From the NCBI GenBank assembly GCA_008931825.1, contig QXVZ01028247.1, positions 1 to 27,709 on the forward strand: a stretch of 27,709 bases of DNA, read 5' to 3'. This document shows, one piece after another, positions 1 to 10,200 of this stretch (positions are counted from its first letter, which is position 1; each line of letters starts with the position of its first letter). The translations under genes were made by a program, and so were the position numbers. The notes below the pieces were generated by a model that saw only the letters and a list, made by a program, of their open reading frames with translations, did not search any database and was not told the DNA's origin. This stretch comes from Phallusia fumigata. Taxonomy: Eukaryota; Chordata; Ascidiacea; Phlebobranchia; Ascidiidae.

Positions 1-34
1 AAAAAAAAAAAAAACCAGAGTAAAAACAATATGT

Positions 35-55
35 GTCCCCTTCATGGAAGGGGAC
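35..55. repeat. short perfect inverted repeat (hairpin)
   Basis: A 9-bp stem (35-43 and 47-55) closes a 3-nt loop, reading GTCCCCTTC-ATG-GAAGGGGAC. It lies just inside the window after a run of A at 1-14, so it could be the end of a repeat that continues outside. No gene function is inferred. Confidence 0.5.
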
Positions 56-186
56 CCATAATAATAGTAGTTCAACAGGTGTCTACCAGAGTCAGACTAT
101 GGGTAAACCCCACTTCACTCTCTTGCCAGTTTCAGTGTCCGTTTGTTGGGCAAACTTATAAATGAAATCAACTACTACACAATTGT

Positions 187-206
187 TTATTGCATTGCAG
201 GTTGTG
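187..206 (-). CDS. tentative terminal exon of the minus-strand unknown gene
   Basis: On the minus strand a pyrimidine-rich acceptor (CCCTCTAG) precedes a frame that completes the phase-1 codon left by the exon at 571-693 and ends after six residues (AQPAMQ) at a TAA in 187-189. The stop lies inside an AATAAA (186-191), so coding end and polyadenylation signal would overlap, which is unusual. The exon is very short and rests only on splice signal and phase. Confidence 0.3.
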
Positions 207-570
207 CTAGAGGGACAGGCGGGTTATGTGAGTCGTACAAAAGCGTTGTGATGAAAACGTTATTCACTCGTAAGAAGTCTCTGCTTATCTAATGTTATTC
301 TATATTTTATTACAACCTTGCTTGTTGAATGTGAATTAGTGACTTTCACTCAAGTCATAAATGTAAAAAAACATAAACTTGTCCTTAAGATAACGTGCAA
401 AGTTTCTTTGCACTTTTGCACAAAAACTTACGATCGATAGTCATTGCAACCGGTTATAGCTCAATCATTAATCGGCCACAAGTTACACAAAAGTGAAAAA
501 TGTTGCAATTCAACATAAACCCGGCTATCCATCCAAACACGACAAGGTTCGAAACATTTAATTTTCTCAC

Positions 571-693
571 CTTGTATAGCTTGGTTCGACTTCTCCGCTT
601 GTTCCTCCATGTTGTGTTTGTAAACTGAAAGTCGTTGAGTGATGGTCGGGATCATCTCAAGTGAGCTCACCAAGTTTGTTAAAGTTCCCGCGT
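571..693 (-). CDS. exon, helical coiled-coil-like segment
   Basis: Acceptor GTGTTTTTAG and donor CAAG|GTGAGA flank 123 nt that read open in one frame (phase 1 in, phase 1 out). The 40 whole codons include LTNLVSSLEMIPTITQRL and a polar stretch ending EEQAEKSNQAIQ, with hydrophobic residues spaced as in an amphipathic helix. The codon split with the exon at 944-1069 gives Asp. No family is recognised. Confidence 0.65.
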
Positions 694-943
694 CTAAAAA
701 CACAACAAAGATTGTTTTGCTTTTCAGATTAATCATTATTTTAATTCTTTTCACCGAAATTTGGGTTGAAATGATCCACATAATTGTTTATGTGCATAGA
801 CTAGCATTTTCACTATAATATTTCTTCGTAATGGCTTACTGTCAGTTTACCAGTTCAACCACAAATCGCTGATATTTAAAACTCAACCATTAATTTTTTA
901 AAAACATTCACCATAGAAAGCACCGAGGAAATTCAAACCTCAC

Positions 944-1069
944 CTTCCATGGACACCACATTGGTGACTTTGGTTTTCGCGTGAAGATTTGTGATGTGAG
1001 TAATCACATCCCGCACGATGTCGTCAAAGAGCTCAGAGCGAATTATTCCGTTCCAAAAATTCTGGAGGT
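944..1069 (-). CDS. exon, helical segment of unknown protein
   Basis: Acceptor TTGTTTTGCAG and donor GAAG|GTGAGG flank 126 nt with one open frame of 41 whole codons (phase 1 in and out). It contains LQNFWNGIIRSELFDDIV followed by RDVITHITNLHAKTK. Many codons end in C or G (GAC GAC ATC GTG CGG), unlike the flanking DNA, which supports coding. It accepts either the exon at 2482-2596 (codon AAC, Asn) or the donor at 5136 (codon GAC, Asp). An early resemblance to adenine phosphoribosyltransferase was dropped because the next exon lacks the PRPP-binding region. Confidence 0.65.
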
Positions 1070-2481
1070 CTGCAAAACAAACAAGTCCTGGTGAAAAATT
1101 CATTCGGTTCAACACAGTTTAAACTGCACGGATAAAACCAAGACCTTTTCACCAAATAAAATATTAGCTGGGTGGAAATAGCGGTTTAGTTAGCAGGACT
1201 TACAGATATATTTTACATCTCGATAGATATGTTTGTGGATGCGGTGTAAAAAGCAAAATATTTTCACCCACCATCGAAACTTACATGCACGAACGAGATT
1301 TGTGGTTCGGAAACTTTACCCAACAACCCTGAGCGAAAAAAGGGGGGGTTCCAAATTCCCCCCAGGTCACCCACACACTTTGAAGGAGTGCAAGGGGGGC
1401 TACGTGGGTAGGGGGGAATTCCACGTGTGGTTATGTGGGGTTTTCCTGTCGAGTTTTTACCAACTACTGTGTAATCGAACCCCGGCCAGGTTTCACGTGA
1501 TAGCGATGTTTTTGACAAGGTACAGCGTAAAGTCGGAAGGTTTACTTTTTATGCAGAGGTTTAAATTATTGCCGACCCAATCACTTTTTACAGTTCCGCT
1601 AATAAAGTTCACAGGTAATTTTGTACAATTCTGAATTCTTTTTTGTTTTGGCAAGATTATAATTCAACTAATTATAAGGAAATAACGAGATACTCTGATC
1701 TGAATCGAAATTAAAAGTCAGAAATAAACTTAAAAAACCGTACAACTTTTAATTTAATTCATTACACAACGCGGAAAAGCTTTTTATATCTCAGAGTTTC
1801 CACAAGCCCTGATGACGTTTTCATGTGACGTCATCATACCTTGCAACTTTTCGGCTGAGGCAAAAACTTCTTTCATGATGATCGAGTCGAGATGGGGGGA
1901 GGGGGCGAGACCAGAATCCTCTGAACTTGAACGCTCCAGTGAACCTGTGATTGACAGGCTCGTGTTACCTGTTAAATATACAAAGATCTAAACTTCCCGA
2001 CAAGCTCTCAGGGGAGGGAGCTCACGACGGATTACTGGTTGTTGAAGGAAGTGCGATTTCGAAAGATATTCTGCTTGCTCATATACGGATTCATGTTCGA
2101 ATTAAGAATGAAATTGAAATTAGACCGTCAACTTTGTTTTATTGCTAACGCATAGTTTCCCAACTAGTGGTTCGCCACCGCCTCTCATGCAGTAAGTTGC
2201 GTTTTTCGTAGCGTCTATATTATCGATTCAGAAAATTAGATATTTTTTCTGACCAAAAGTAAATTTCATGAACTAGTTGGCGACAATGCGTTCCCTCCGA
2301 ATGAAAGCACTGCGCAAACCCTTGTTGTTAATAGTGATTCTATAGTTTGGCTCGGTGCTTTTGGAACCAAAATAATTCAAGAAAATTGAGTAAAAAACAG
2401 ATTTTTTACAGGTCGACAGTTGACTATGGCAATGGCGTCGGGAATATCTATACCTTAACTACAACTGTAATTGTGACTTAC
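1070..2481. other. intron-like stretch, no gene seen
   Basis: Probable intron between the exons at 2482-2596 and 944-1069. Open frames on both strands at 1233-1634 overlap a GC-rich patch with runs of G (1341-1347, 1394-1399, 1411-1416) and lack splice or start context. A segment near 1476-1490 (GTTCGATTAC on the minus strand) faintly resembles an RNA polymerase III B box. A TGACGTCA palindrome lies near 1827-1834. Confidence 0.4.
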
Positions 2482-2596
2482 TTTCTTGTGACTTTTGCAA
2501 TCCAGGTCGTTTTGCGGTCAAGTAGGGGAGATCCTCCGAATTTGAGCGAGCAGGGAGGCTGTCACCTGACTGTTGTGACTGGATGCGGTAATTATG
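2482..2596 (-). CDS. exon carrying copy 1 of a duplicated coding segment
   Basis: Acceptor TTCGTTCCAG and donor GAAA|GTAAGT bound 115 nt: 38 whole codons, phase 0 in and phase 1 out. The first 24 codons (HNYRIQSQQSGDSLPARS, then NSEDLP) match those within the exon at 5136-5305 and its continuation; the last 14 (YLTAKRPGLQKSQE) are unique. The acceptor sits exactly at the upstream edge of the shared segment. No exon with a phase-0 donor was found upstream to feed it, so how it is joined is unclear. The protein segment looks disordered. Confidence 0.6.
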
Positions 2597-2597
2597 C
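2525..2597 (-). repeat. 73-bp duplicated coding segment, copy 1
   Basis: Matches 5095-5167 in the same orientation at 71 of 73 positions. In the reading frame used here both differences are silent third-position changes in the Leu-Pro pair (CTC CCT against CTG CCG). Just outside, a run of four C (minus strand) stands against five in the other copy, followed by CTAC in both. Confidence 0.9.
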
Positions 2598-3981
2598 TGG
2601 AACGAATCAATGTCGGTTTGAGCGGAACGTTGTGCGAGGAACGATCAACGTTTAATCAAGTGTTAACAAGGGGAGGACATGACAATTAATATCAAGCAGA
2701 TGCTGGCGAGTCAAAATAATCAATATCACCAGATGGAATAAATATAATCTGGTTTAAACAAGGGTATGACCTTTAGATGTGACATTTAAATACAGAGCTC
2801 TGAAATGAAATGTGCCGCTGGACATTTGTAGTTTTTCACGCCAGGTTCGACCACAACTGACCACAAGTGGGGTTTGCACCAGGACAAAAATATTTCCATA
2901 CACGGCAAAAACTTTGCCAAATTCGCAAAACTACAAAACCAAATTCTGAAAAAACATTTTGTCTTTTTGGCGTTTGTTTTTTAAACAACATAATCATTGT
3001 GTGAAATAGACGCGAAAAATGCAATGAATAAAACCGGCTTAAACGGAAATTAAAACTCGTAGAACGTCATGGACATCGTTTACACAAGGCAACTTTTCCG
3101 GAAATCAGAGATTGAAACGTGGCACGGTAACGACAAAAATATCAGATTTATCCAAACAAATATCCCGTGGAAATTGTTTTGGGAAACACTGTGGAAATGG
3201 CAGCAGTGTTTACGCTCCAGATTTGAGTGTCAACGTGTTAGTTCGTCGACATAAATACCAAACTCACCAACACATTTGCATCTAAATATATCGGGAAGGT
3301 CGCGAGATTAATTTCAGATTCGCTATATCACCATAGCCACGTCACAGTACTTATACGTAACACTTGTAAGTCGCTTAGCGGCGTTTTGAGCTCTTTAACG
3401 TGCCACAGAGAGGTACATCGCATTAACCCGTTCCTGTGGTCAGTTTAATTAGCGCACACGCCCGATACCGCAAATGTTGAGCAGGAAAATATCAAATGAA
3501 TTGGAATCCAAACACATGAATAAATCAAAAATACCAAACAGGCAAGAAATTTTTCCAGTCTAAAGTTAGGCTTGTGTACAAACGTATGTTAGCTATAAAA
3601 ATAGACTATTTGTTCAACGTTTACGTGCACTAATGTGGAACTCGCATATATGTATATTTATATGTTTTAAATGATATATATGTAGGTATGTAACTCATGC
3701 GAACCAATTTCGGTCCAAGATGTTTTGCTGTAGAGTTGGGAGAAGCGATTCAGGTCAAATTTCCGTCCCGGTAAAGCCGGTAATTTTGGTGGATCGCATG
3801 GTATCCGCACACTTGCACGTCTGAAGTCAATTTCTCCTGACCTTTCGTCAGGACGGGGGGGGGCACTTTGTTCCGCGAATCGCATTTCGCTTTCCTTTGT
3901 TAATTAAACGCATTCGCAAAACATCTGCCCATCCCAACCCCCGCTTTGTTACCCAACACTAGATGTGTTTGTTACGAAATA

Positions 3982-4119
3982 ATGGATCGATTTGAAACGC
4001 CACAAAGACTGGCGTTGCGCGTTGAAAATATCAGAAGAGAAATTGAGCGGCACAAATTAGGTTTGCAGTTGTTCTTTCGATCGAAGTGTTGTCGTCGAAA
4101 TACAAGACGCAAGATGTAG
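3982..4119 (+). CDS. small ORF, 45 residues, Arg/Lys-rich
   Basis: The ATG at 3982 has a good start context (A at -3, G at +4) and opens a frame that stops with TAG at 4117-4119. The product begins MDRFETPQRLALRVENIRRE and ends with a basic, Cys-containing tail (SKCCRRNTRRKM), giving one amphipathic helix of about 25 residues. The codon series TTTGAAACGCCACAAAGACTG looks coding. A GTTTGC follows AAATTAG at 4060, so it could instead be a first exon. It lies within an intron of the minus-strand gene. No homologue is recognised. Confidence 0.3.
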   Translation: MDRFETPQRLALRVENIRREIERHKLGLQLFFRSKCCRRNTRRKM

Positions 4120-4423
4120 TAATGTTAAATCTGTTTATTTGCACGATTTCTGCGTTTTATTCAAGATTTCCCAACGAGCTTCGTGCAGTCGCCCACAGAA
4201 CATGCAACACAAACTTTGCATGATATAGGCGGGTTTTTAACGAGCTTTGTGCATTCAACTACGACGCTTACCATGCGAAGAAATTCGTACAACTGAAACA
4301 TGTTTTCAAACCAACATTTAGCGTCCTGGAAATTGTTTGAAACAGGTCCTTCCTACATTGAACAAATTTTAAACATCTTAATGGTTAAGCTGGTGCATGA
4401 ACCCGCTTTAAGCGAGATAATTT

Positions 4424-4878
4424 GTGGGCGTAGGCAGTGACTCCTACCGCAGGCCGTTAACCTTTGAAGGTGTAATCTACATTCAGAAACACTTGGTTTC
4501 ACAGTTTCAACTCTGCGACCGCCGCCGGGTTGGAGGCTTGCTGCGGCCCAGCATATTCCCACCACCTCGTCTCCAGCCTTTCCACATCGCCATGCAACCT
4601 TGCCACTCAGCTGCGCGACATTTACGCGATGGAACAGTGACCTTTCTCAAACAGTGCGCTCGCCACAATGATCTTATGTTGGCGAGTCGATGATATTTTG
4701 CAAGGATGTCAATGAAACGCGGCTTGTAGGACCTTTGTAAGCTCTCGACAAGTTGCGCGAAATCACATTGTCNTTGGTTTATCATCAATGGTTTTAAAGA
4801 CTTATATGGGTAGGGCTTATGAGCCAGTTGAACAGATTCCTGTTGTATTGCAATATTGCTGCCATTCGTGAATTTCAA
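4424..4878. other. GC-rich island open in several frames on both strands
   Basis: Long frames are open on both strands. On the minus strand one reads FAQLVESLQRSYKPRFIDIL and another VARLHGDVERLETRWWEYAG. On the plus strand one has many C-ending codons and ends NLATQLRDIYAMEQ. The signals conflict, so strand and frame cannot be chosen. It may be a real exon of the surrounding gene, a gene on the other strand, or a transposon fragment. One undetermined base (n) lies at 4773. Confidence 0.35.
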
Positions 4879-5046
4879 TTGTTTGTTACTCTAATTTTTA
4901 TCCCACTCTAATTTTTAGCCATATAGTTGTAAGTGGAAAATGTTATTAATAATGATTGATTTCAATATTTATTCAAGCACATACCGCACGTCAAACTTTT
5001 AGCAAACCCCATGTTGAAAAGTATACGACATTGCCTCTTGTGTCTA

Positions 5047-5305
5047 CTATTCATTCTTGTTTTTTGCACAGGTATCGGGAATGTTTTTTTGTAGGGGGAG
5101 ATCCTCCGAATTTGAGCGAGCCGGCAGGCTGTCACCTGACTGTTGTGACTGGATGCGGTAATTATGCATTTCTCTCGGGTCGCTCTCGAACGAGTTATAA
5201 GGTTTGTCCGAGTTGTCGAATGACGAGTTCTTGTTACTCCGACACTGATTCGAGCAGTTGTTGTCGTGGTCGTAATAGTTCAGCTCACCACTTTCTATCA
5301 GCTTC
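5047..5305 (-). CDS. exon carrying copy 2 of the duplicated segment; possible alternative terminal exon
   Basis: Acceptor CGATCCAG at 5306-5313 opens a frame that completes the phase-2 codon from the exon at 8457-8540 (AA+G, Lys). It encodes KLIESGELNYYDHDNNCSNQ, a Ser/Asn/Asp-rich run ending FESDPREM, then the duplicated segment HNYRIQSQQS GDSLPARSNSEDLP. Codons ending in C or G dominate (TAC GAC CAC GAC AAC), strong support for coding. Two ends are possible. A donor TCAG|GTGACA closes the exon at 5136 in phase 1, matching the exon at 944-1069. Without splicing the frame continues to a TAG at 5047 and gives an alternative C-terminus (LQKNIPDTCAKNKNE). The whole segment looks disordered. Confidence 0.7.
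5095..5167 (-). repeat. 73-bp duplicated coding segment, copy 2
   Basis: Partner of 2525-2597. Here the upstream flank is continuous coding sequence rather than an intron, so the segment starts mid-exon after the codons for SDPREM. Downstream, homology ends after CTAC, where this copy runs into seven A on the minus strand. Confidence 0.9.
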
Positions 5306-5624
5306 CTGGATCGAAGTGAATATAAATTCAGAAAAGAAAAACTTGCAAGAAATATTTTTAACTGATTTCGGTAAAAAAGACTTTGGGGTTTTAAGATTTT
5401 TAAATAATTGTGCCCCAACAAAATGTTAAAAATCATGAACGTTTCATAAACTGTGATGGATTTTGAACTAACAAACATTGGGTAACAATCCTATTTGACA
5501 AGTTCCACTGGTCCACATTTGACATTAAAAAAATAAAAAAATGTAAGTTTGAGCGGTTAGAAACTTCAAATGCTTTTCAACCGTAACCAAATGCCAAAGT
5601 AATCTTGATTTAACATGTCAGATA

Positions 5625-5712
5625 TGTAGAGGTTGACGTGGGATTCGAACCCGCAACCCTGCTGTGATGTGTATGACTTGTCAGCAAACATAAGCAGGCG
5701 TGACTTCGTTGC
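5625..5712 (-). repeat. tRNA-like fragment, possible SINE head or tRNA pseudogene
   Basis: On the minus strand the stretch GCGGGTTCGAATCCCAC is a typical T-arm/B-box, followed by GTCAACC as a would-be acceptor 3' strand. The matching 5' acceptor (GGTTGAC) is absent where expected, and no clear D-arm/A-box or anticodon stem can be folded. A degenerate tRNA or the head of a tRNA-derived SINE fits better than a working tRNA gene. Confidence 0.4.
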
Positions 5713-5779
5713 GTTTTACCGCTTATAGTTGCGTTGCCCCCCCAAACATAAGACCGGATGTCGCACTGTGACTCACGGC

Positions 5780-5804
5780 AGTGTCGCCCGACACTATGAC
5801 GTCA
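5780..5804. repeat. inverted repeat next to a CRE-like palindrome
   Basis: AGTGTCG-CC-CGACACT (5780-5795) is a 7-bp perfect inverted repeat. It is followed at once by TGACGTCA (5797-5804), the consensus CREB/ATF site. It lies in an intron-like region and no regulatory target is shown. Confidence 0.4.
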
Positions 5805-8456
5805 TTACGTCGAGTCGCGTGTCGCGTATGTGGAAATCGTAAACAACAAACAATCGTTGGCAGGAAGCTCAGTGGTATGCGATGTGGTGAGTAATTCGGC
5901 GCAAATATCAACGCACAGTGAGTTGGTGTGAAGATGAAATAATCAAGATACGATTTTTAGTAATTACTTTATCGACCAACAAACTGCACATAAAGTGGTT
6001 TATAGCATCAGATTAAACTCGCGCATTCGATTCCATCAGATTTGCAGGTGCGGATGACGTCATTACACCGGCGCTCAAAAATAATAACTCGTATTGATTT
6101 TTGCGCGCGGAAAGAAATAAAATGTTTGAAATTTGTAACAGCTTGTGGGTGCCACCAAAATATGGGCCTAGCACTTGAACTTGCACTGGTTCACTTAAGC
6201 TTTTAACTTGGGAAATAACATGCGTAAAAATTCTCAAAGGGTTTTTCCAAAAACATCAGTTTACCGCAACATTGTGCCGTTGATTCTGATCGCTCTCTTC
6301 CAATCTTTTAACGTCGATTTTCCAGCGCAATTCACAAATTCTTTCGGGGTCAGCCATTGGTCAACACACTGCAATGAAACAAGTAGTTAAATAACGCTGC
6401 GATGTTTGAGAAAAATTTCCAAACATATTTTCATCTTTGTTATATTTTTGTCAGTTTTGTCAATTAAACAAGATTTGAGTTGACCTTGACAACTGACCTT
6501 GACACATTTAGCGTTGATTCCGGGACAGATGAATTTCTTCCACACAAGATCGGCTTTGTTGTTTCCACAGGTTATTGGGTAAGTTGTGTCTTCACTCGGT
6601 CTGACGAAAACATGGAACAGAAGTTAAGGTGAATAATTCAACCTCTAAACAGAAAAAAAAACTTGGAAACATTTTTGACATTTTATAATCTTCATGCAAC
6701 TATTTCCTAATGTGTAATGTGCGCCTTTGCATGAAAGGCACTGTCATTTCAGTGTTGTTTTGTTGTGAAACAGTTCCCGACTGGCTCACAACGAACTTGA
6801 TTTTCCATCCTTCCTTTCGACAAATTTCGAGCAATAATTGTGACCTTGACCCTGCCAAGTTCATCGACAAAATTTAGAAGCGTTTATGTGGTAAAAATTG
6901 TTCTTTAGTGGAGATGAAAGGAAGGTCACATAATGGTCTAAGGCGACAAATTGACGTCACAAAGGTCATGAATTATTCACTTCCTGATCATCAACCTCCG
7001 TTTTCGGTTTTCCAAAAGAGCCAGAAAATTTTAAGTCGCGTCTGAATCAGCGTGAAATCGAGAAGATTTCGAAACTTAAGTGAAATTACAAGCGAAGTGA
7101 TGTGGACAGAATTGCGAAAGTTGTTAAAAACATTTTAACCTTTTCAATATTCACAAATGGCTTCTCAGGTTAAATTAAATTCAGAAAAATTGTTTATACG
7201 TTTACACCGAAACCATTTGAAAGTTCCCGGTTTATAATTAATCAACTTACACAATTCTCTGTCCAGTGTCAATCGTAACCGTCGCAACCGCTCTAACATC
7301 TAATGTTTACAAAGCAAACACCCTCAAACCACCCGGCCCGATCATATACTGGTTAATATTTGCGCGTCGCAGTATTCAGTTCACGGGCATACGTCATTCA
7401 TAGTCTGGTGACAAATACACGTCACATAAAGTTACTTGTTAACTGCCATTGAATATTGGGATGTTTGCTCGCCCCGCCACCTGGTTTCCTCCCTTGTTTA
7501 CTCTCAGTCTCGGGGAATTCCGACAACTTCGACCGTCTTTTTTTCGTCGCAAATATTTTGGCATACCAGCGTGCGTTTGTATCATTTTGTTTTTTGTTTT
7601 ATTTTATCTTGTAGTTTTTTTATTGTAAAAGTATTAAAAATCGACCAACAAAAACTGTGTTTGTTTGTTTTCGTATTCTTTGCTAACTAAATTCCACGCG
7701 ACTTCGGCGTTGTTGACAACAGGCCGCAAATTATTTCTGAAATACAAGTTTGCGTTGCGAGGTTGATTCGTGAAGCAGGTTTTTAATGCAATAAGTTTAG
7801 TTTGACATTTCACGTGACCGAATCCACTACGCTGACGCTCATGACAAGTTATCACGTCGCATCGCCGACACAGCTCTAAACTCGCGATGATTACAACTTT
7901 CACAAGTTTCACTCCAACGTCGGCACCGACATGCGTGAGGGAACGGAGACGCGCAGATATTTCGTGTCACGTTATCAGGCAGGATCAGAATTGCGCGTGA
8001 CCGGGTGAAGGTAAATATAGGAATTGGTAAAAACGTGAACTCCACCGATCTTTATAGCAAACCACACGATCGGCAACAGCCGGTGATTCGTGCCAGAGAC
8101 GGATTAAAATTTCCTGTCTGAACTTAACAGGTGAAATATTTGAGCTTGTATCACCCAAAATATTCCTGCATACTGTTTTTTTTGTTGTGCCTTGCTTGCT
8201 CTTTCCAACTTGTTAAATTTTAGTGTCTGTTTGAAATCGAGCTGCCAGATACGGGATATTTTTTATCTGTTAAATGAAGGTAAACATATCGTTTAGTTAC
8301 AATCAGTTTTTGATACTTGGTGTCATTGCGGTGAGTGGCACGTTTTGGAATGAAACTTTTTAATCTTGAAATATGTTTGTGAAAAGTAGTCGGTTTGAAT
8401 GTTACAAACCTCACCACTGTACAGTGTACCAAGTAGAACAGAACACAGCAACCTAC

Positions 8457-8540
8457 TTTTCAAGTTCGGTGTGGGAATCGTTCTTATAATCCTTGGGAAG
8501 CAGATGCATGTGGGAAGCTGCCAACATCGGGTCCGTCCTG
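8457..8540 (-). CDS. exon of the minus-strand unknown gene
   Basis: Acceptor ATTTTTTTGTCAG and donor GAAAA|GTAGGT bound 84 nt (phase 2 in, phase 2 out; 27 whole codons). The peptide RTDPMLAASHMHLLPKDYKN then DSHTELE is hydrophilic with His and Met. Joined to the exon at 9767-9877 the split codon is Ser, and to that at 5136-5305 it is Lys. The unspliced frame would meet TAG right after Lys, so it could also be a terminal exon. Confidence 0.65.
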
Positions 8541-9766
8541 CTGACAAAAAAATCTCATCGTCAAAAAACATCTAAAATGTCAAAACTTTTTCGCGGGTGT
8601 GCGGAAGTGTTTCTATGCAAATAGCAACCAAGCACCAAAACACAAAAACGCGCGTTCGGTTGTTCAGTTTGCTCAAGACGTAATTATATTGACAAGGATT
8701 CACCGAAAAGATGGGTTTCGTCTTTGCTGCGAAAACCGCAATTTACGTGTGAAAAGACAAGAGAGAAAAACAAAATTCTTCTTCCCACAAACCACATTGT
8801 TGTGGCATTTATACGTCACAACAGCAACAGCTTGCAGCAAACGGTTGGGCGACATTACGCAGTAAAGGTCACCTTGAGAAAACATGATGGGAGCACTGTA
8901 CATTTTTCTCAAGTGTTTTGTTTGAGATAAGCGAGGATGAATTAAGCGGACGGAAATTGTTACACAACAAACATATATGTTGTGCTGCCACAAGTGAAAT
9001 TCAAATTCAAGATTAACAAACAAGAAATGAAACTAACTTGGATAATCGACAAATTTGTTATTTTTAGAACCCCAATTACACACGAACGCGACAACAGCAC
9101 ATTTCAAAAACTCAAACAGTTCCAATAAACCCAAATTAAACGGATTGTCCCCCCCCCAACCAGATATCATCACGTGACAACCTCTTGCCCCAACATCCGG
9201 GACACTTTGACGTACAATCGCGGAAACATGGAATGCTCAATTACTGGGGTGAGCTTCACTGAATTATTAAAACCCAATTAAAGCTAGGGGGGCTTGACCC
9301 CCAGTTGCCAGGGGTTACCGATTGACGCATTGTGACGTAAGAACGTCGATCTTCTGTAAAGGTTAAAACTCTTAGTTGCTCGTGTCTTGATATTTGTTTT
9401 ACAGCAAACTAAATGTCGTCGGTAACTTTGGACCAAATGGAATTAACTCGGCACCATAAGCTGACACGTGACACGAACTCAGCAATGCTTTTTCTGATTA
9501 GAACGGGAAAAAAACTACAAGTCGAAATTAGAAGGCGAAAAAACTTGAGTACCAAGCACCCTGTGCATTATAAATAATGTTAAATGAACACAGGTACTAA
9601 AGATTTGTGGAAAAAACGTCGCACTGGGAATAAAAATGCCTGGCAGCAACAACTACTTCTCCGAGGCAATTATATTTGAAACACTTTTGAAGGTTTGAAG
9701 CGTATCGTTTATCTGCAGATTCTGGCAAACACACGTACTGTGTAACATTAAGTTTTCACCCCTCAC
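8541..9766. other. intron-like stretch, no gene seen
   Basis: Overlapping open frames at 8599-9023 on both strands have no splice or start support and ordinary AT-rich composition. A run of nine C lies at about 9150-9158, and a CACGTGAC motif at about 9172-9179. Confidence 0.4.
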
Positions 9767-9877
9767 CTGTCATGTGTGTAGTGGAATATTCCTGGTGGTC
9801 GGCTCTCCCCGTTCATCGCTTGGTGGATCGAGGTTGGGGGCGTCACCGTCACTAGGTGGGGCTCTTTACCATCGTTT
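9767..9877 (-). CDS. exon of the minus-strand unknown gene
   Basis: Acceptor GTACTCGTAG and donor ACAG|GTGAGG bound 111 nt (36 whole codons, phase 2 in and out). It reads NDGKEPHLVTVTPPTSIHQA then MNGESRPPGIFHYTHD, with GC-rich codons set against AT-rich flanks. A second possible acceptor further upstream (CCTGTAG) would extend the exon in a different phase and is less favoured. Confidence 0.7.
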
Positions 9878-10030
9878 CTACGAGTACATACAAACGTCAC
9901 CTCTACAGGTACAACACATTTCCCCTTGTACAGATTTAAGGTCATCAGACTACTCAGAGCTATAGTTTAATGACAAACTTATATTACAAAGTGGCAGCTA
10001 GGAGATATGAACCACAGTTGAGGTGCGAAC

Positions 10031-10134
10031 CTTGGTTCGTTGAGCAGAACAACAGTTTTTTCGTGATCTTCACTGGAAAAGTGGCCGTTGGGTGGCGCAG
10101 TTTCCATAGGACGTGGTGCAGGCGAATCACAGTC
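10031..10134 (-). CDS. exon of the minus-strand unknown gene
   Basis: A pyrimidine-rich acceptor (TTTTTTTTGTAG) and donor CCAAG|GTTCGC bound 104 nt (phase 0 in, phase 2 out; 34 whole codons). It starts DCDSPAPRPMETAPPNGHFS and ends HEKTVVLLNEP. Pro, Glu and Ser dominate, as in a disordered linker. The phase matches both neighbours, at 10201-10291 and 9767-9877. Confidence 0.7.
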
Positions 10135-10200
10135 CTACAAAAAAAATTAAAAGTTAACAAACTGTTTGTGGTTTCCTCACCCACATGTTTGACGTCAAAC

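Larger units (their letters stand above)
2597..5135. other. intron-like stretch between the duplicated exons
   Basis: Contains a small plus-strand ORF at 3982-4119 and a GC-rich island at 4424-4878, listed separately. The rest (AT-rich, with TATA-like ATATATGTATATTTATATG near 3646-3664) shows no gene. The frame at 2836-3024 on the minus strand has no splice or start support. Confidence 0.4.
5306..8456. other. long intron-like stretch
   Basis: A probable 3.15-kb intron of the minus-strand gene. It holds a tRNA-like B box at 5634-5653 and palindromes near 5780-5804, listed separately. GATGACGTCATTAC-like CRE palindromes occur twice (about 5796 and 6054). Open frames at 6013-6237, 6208-6390, 7436-7690, 7634-7912 and 7839-8045 lack splice or start support. 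A 25-codon plus-strand frame starts at 7931. Confidence 0.4.

Noticed and set aside
944..1069. Adenine phosphoribosyltransferase-like exon
   Set aside because: SELFDDIVRDVITHI loosely recalls that family, but the in-phase next exon reads DAGTLTNLVSSL instead of the expected RGF-containing region, and no PRPP-binding motif is present.
4773..4773. The n at 4773 as a contig join
   Set aside because: Unlike the other two n positions, no repeated sequence flanks it, so it is treated as a single uncertain base.
7931..8008. 25-codon plus-strand ORF (MREGTETRRYFVSRYQAG)
   Set aside because: Coding-like but very short. The nearby donor (GTGAAG|GTAAAT) is out of frame with it, and no second exon was found.
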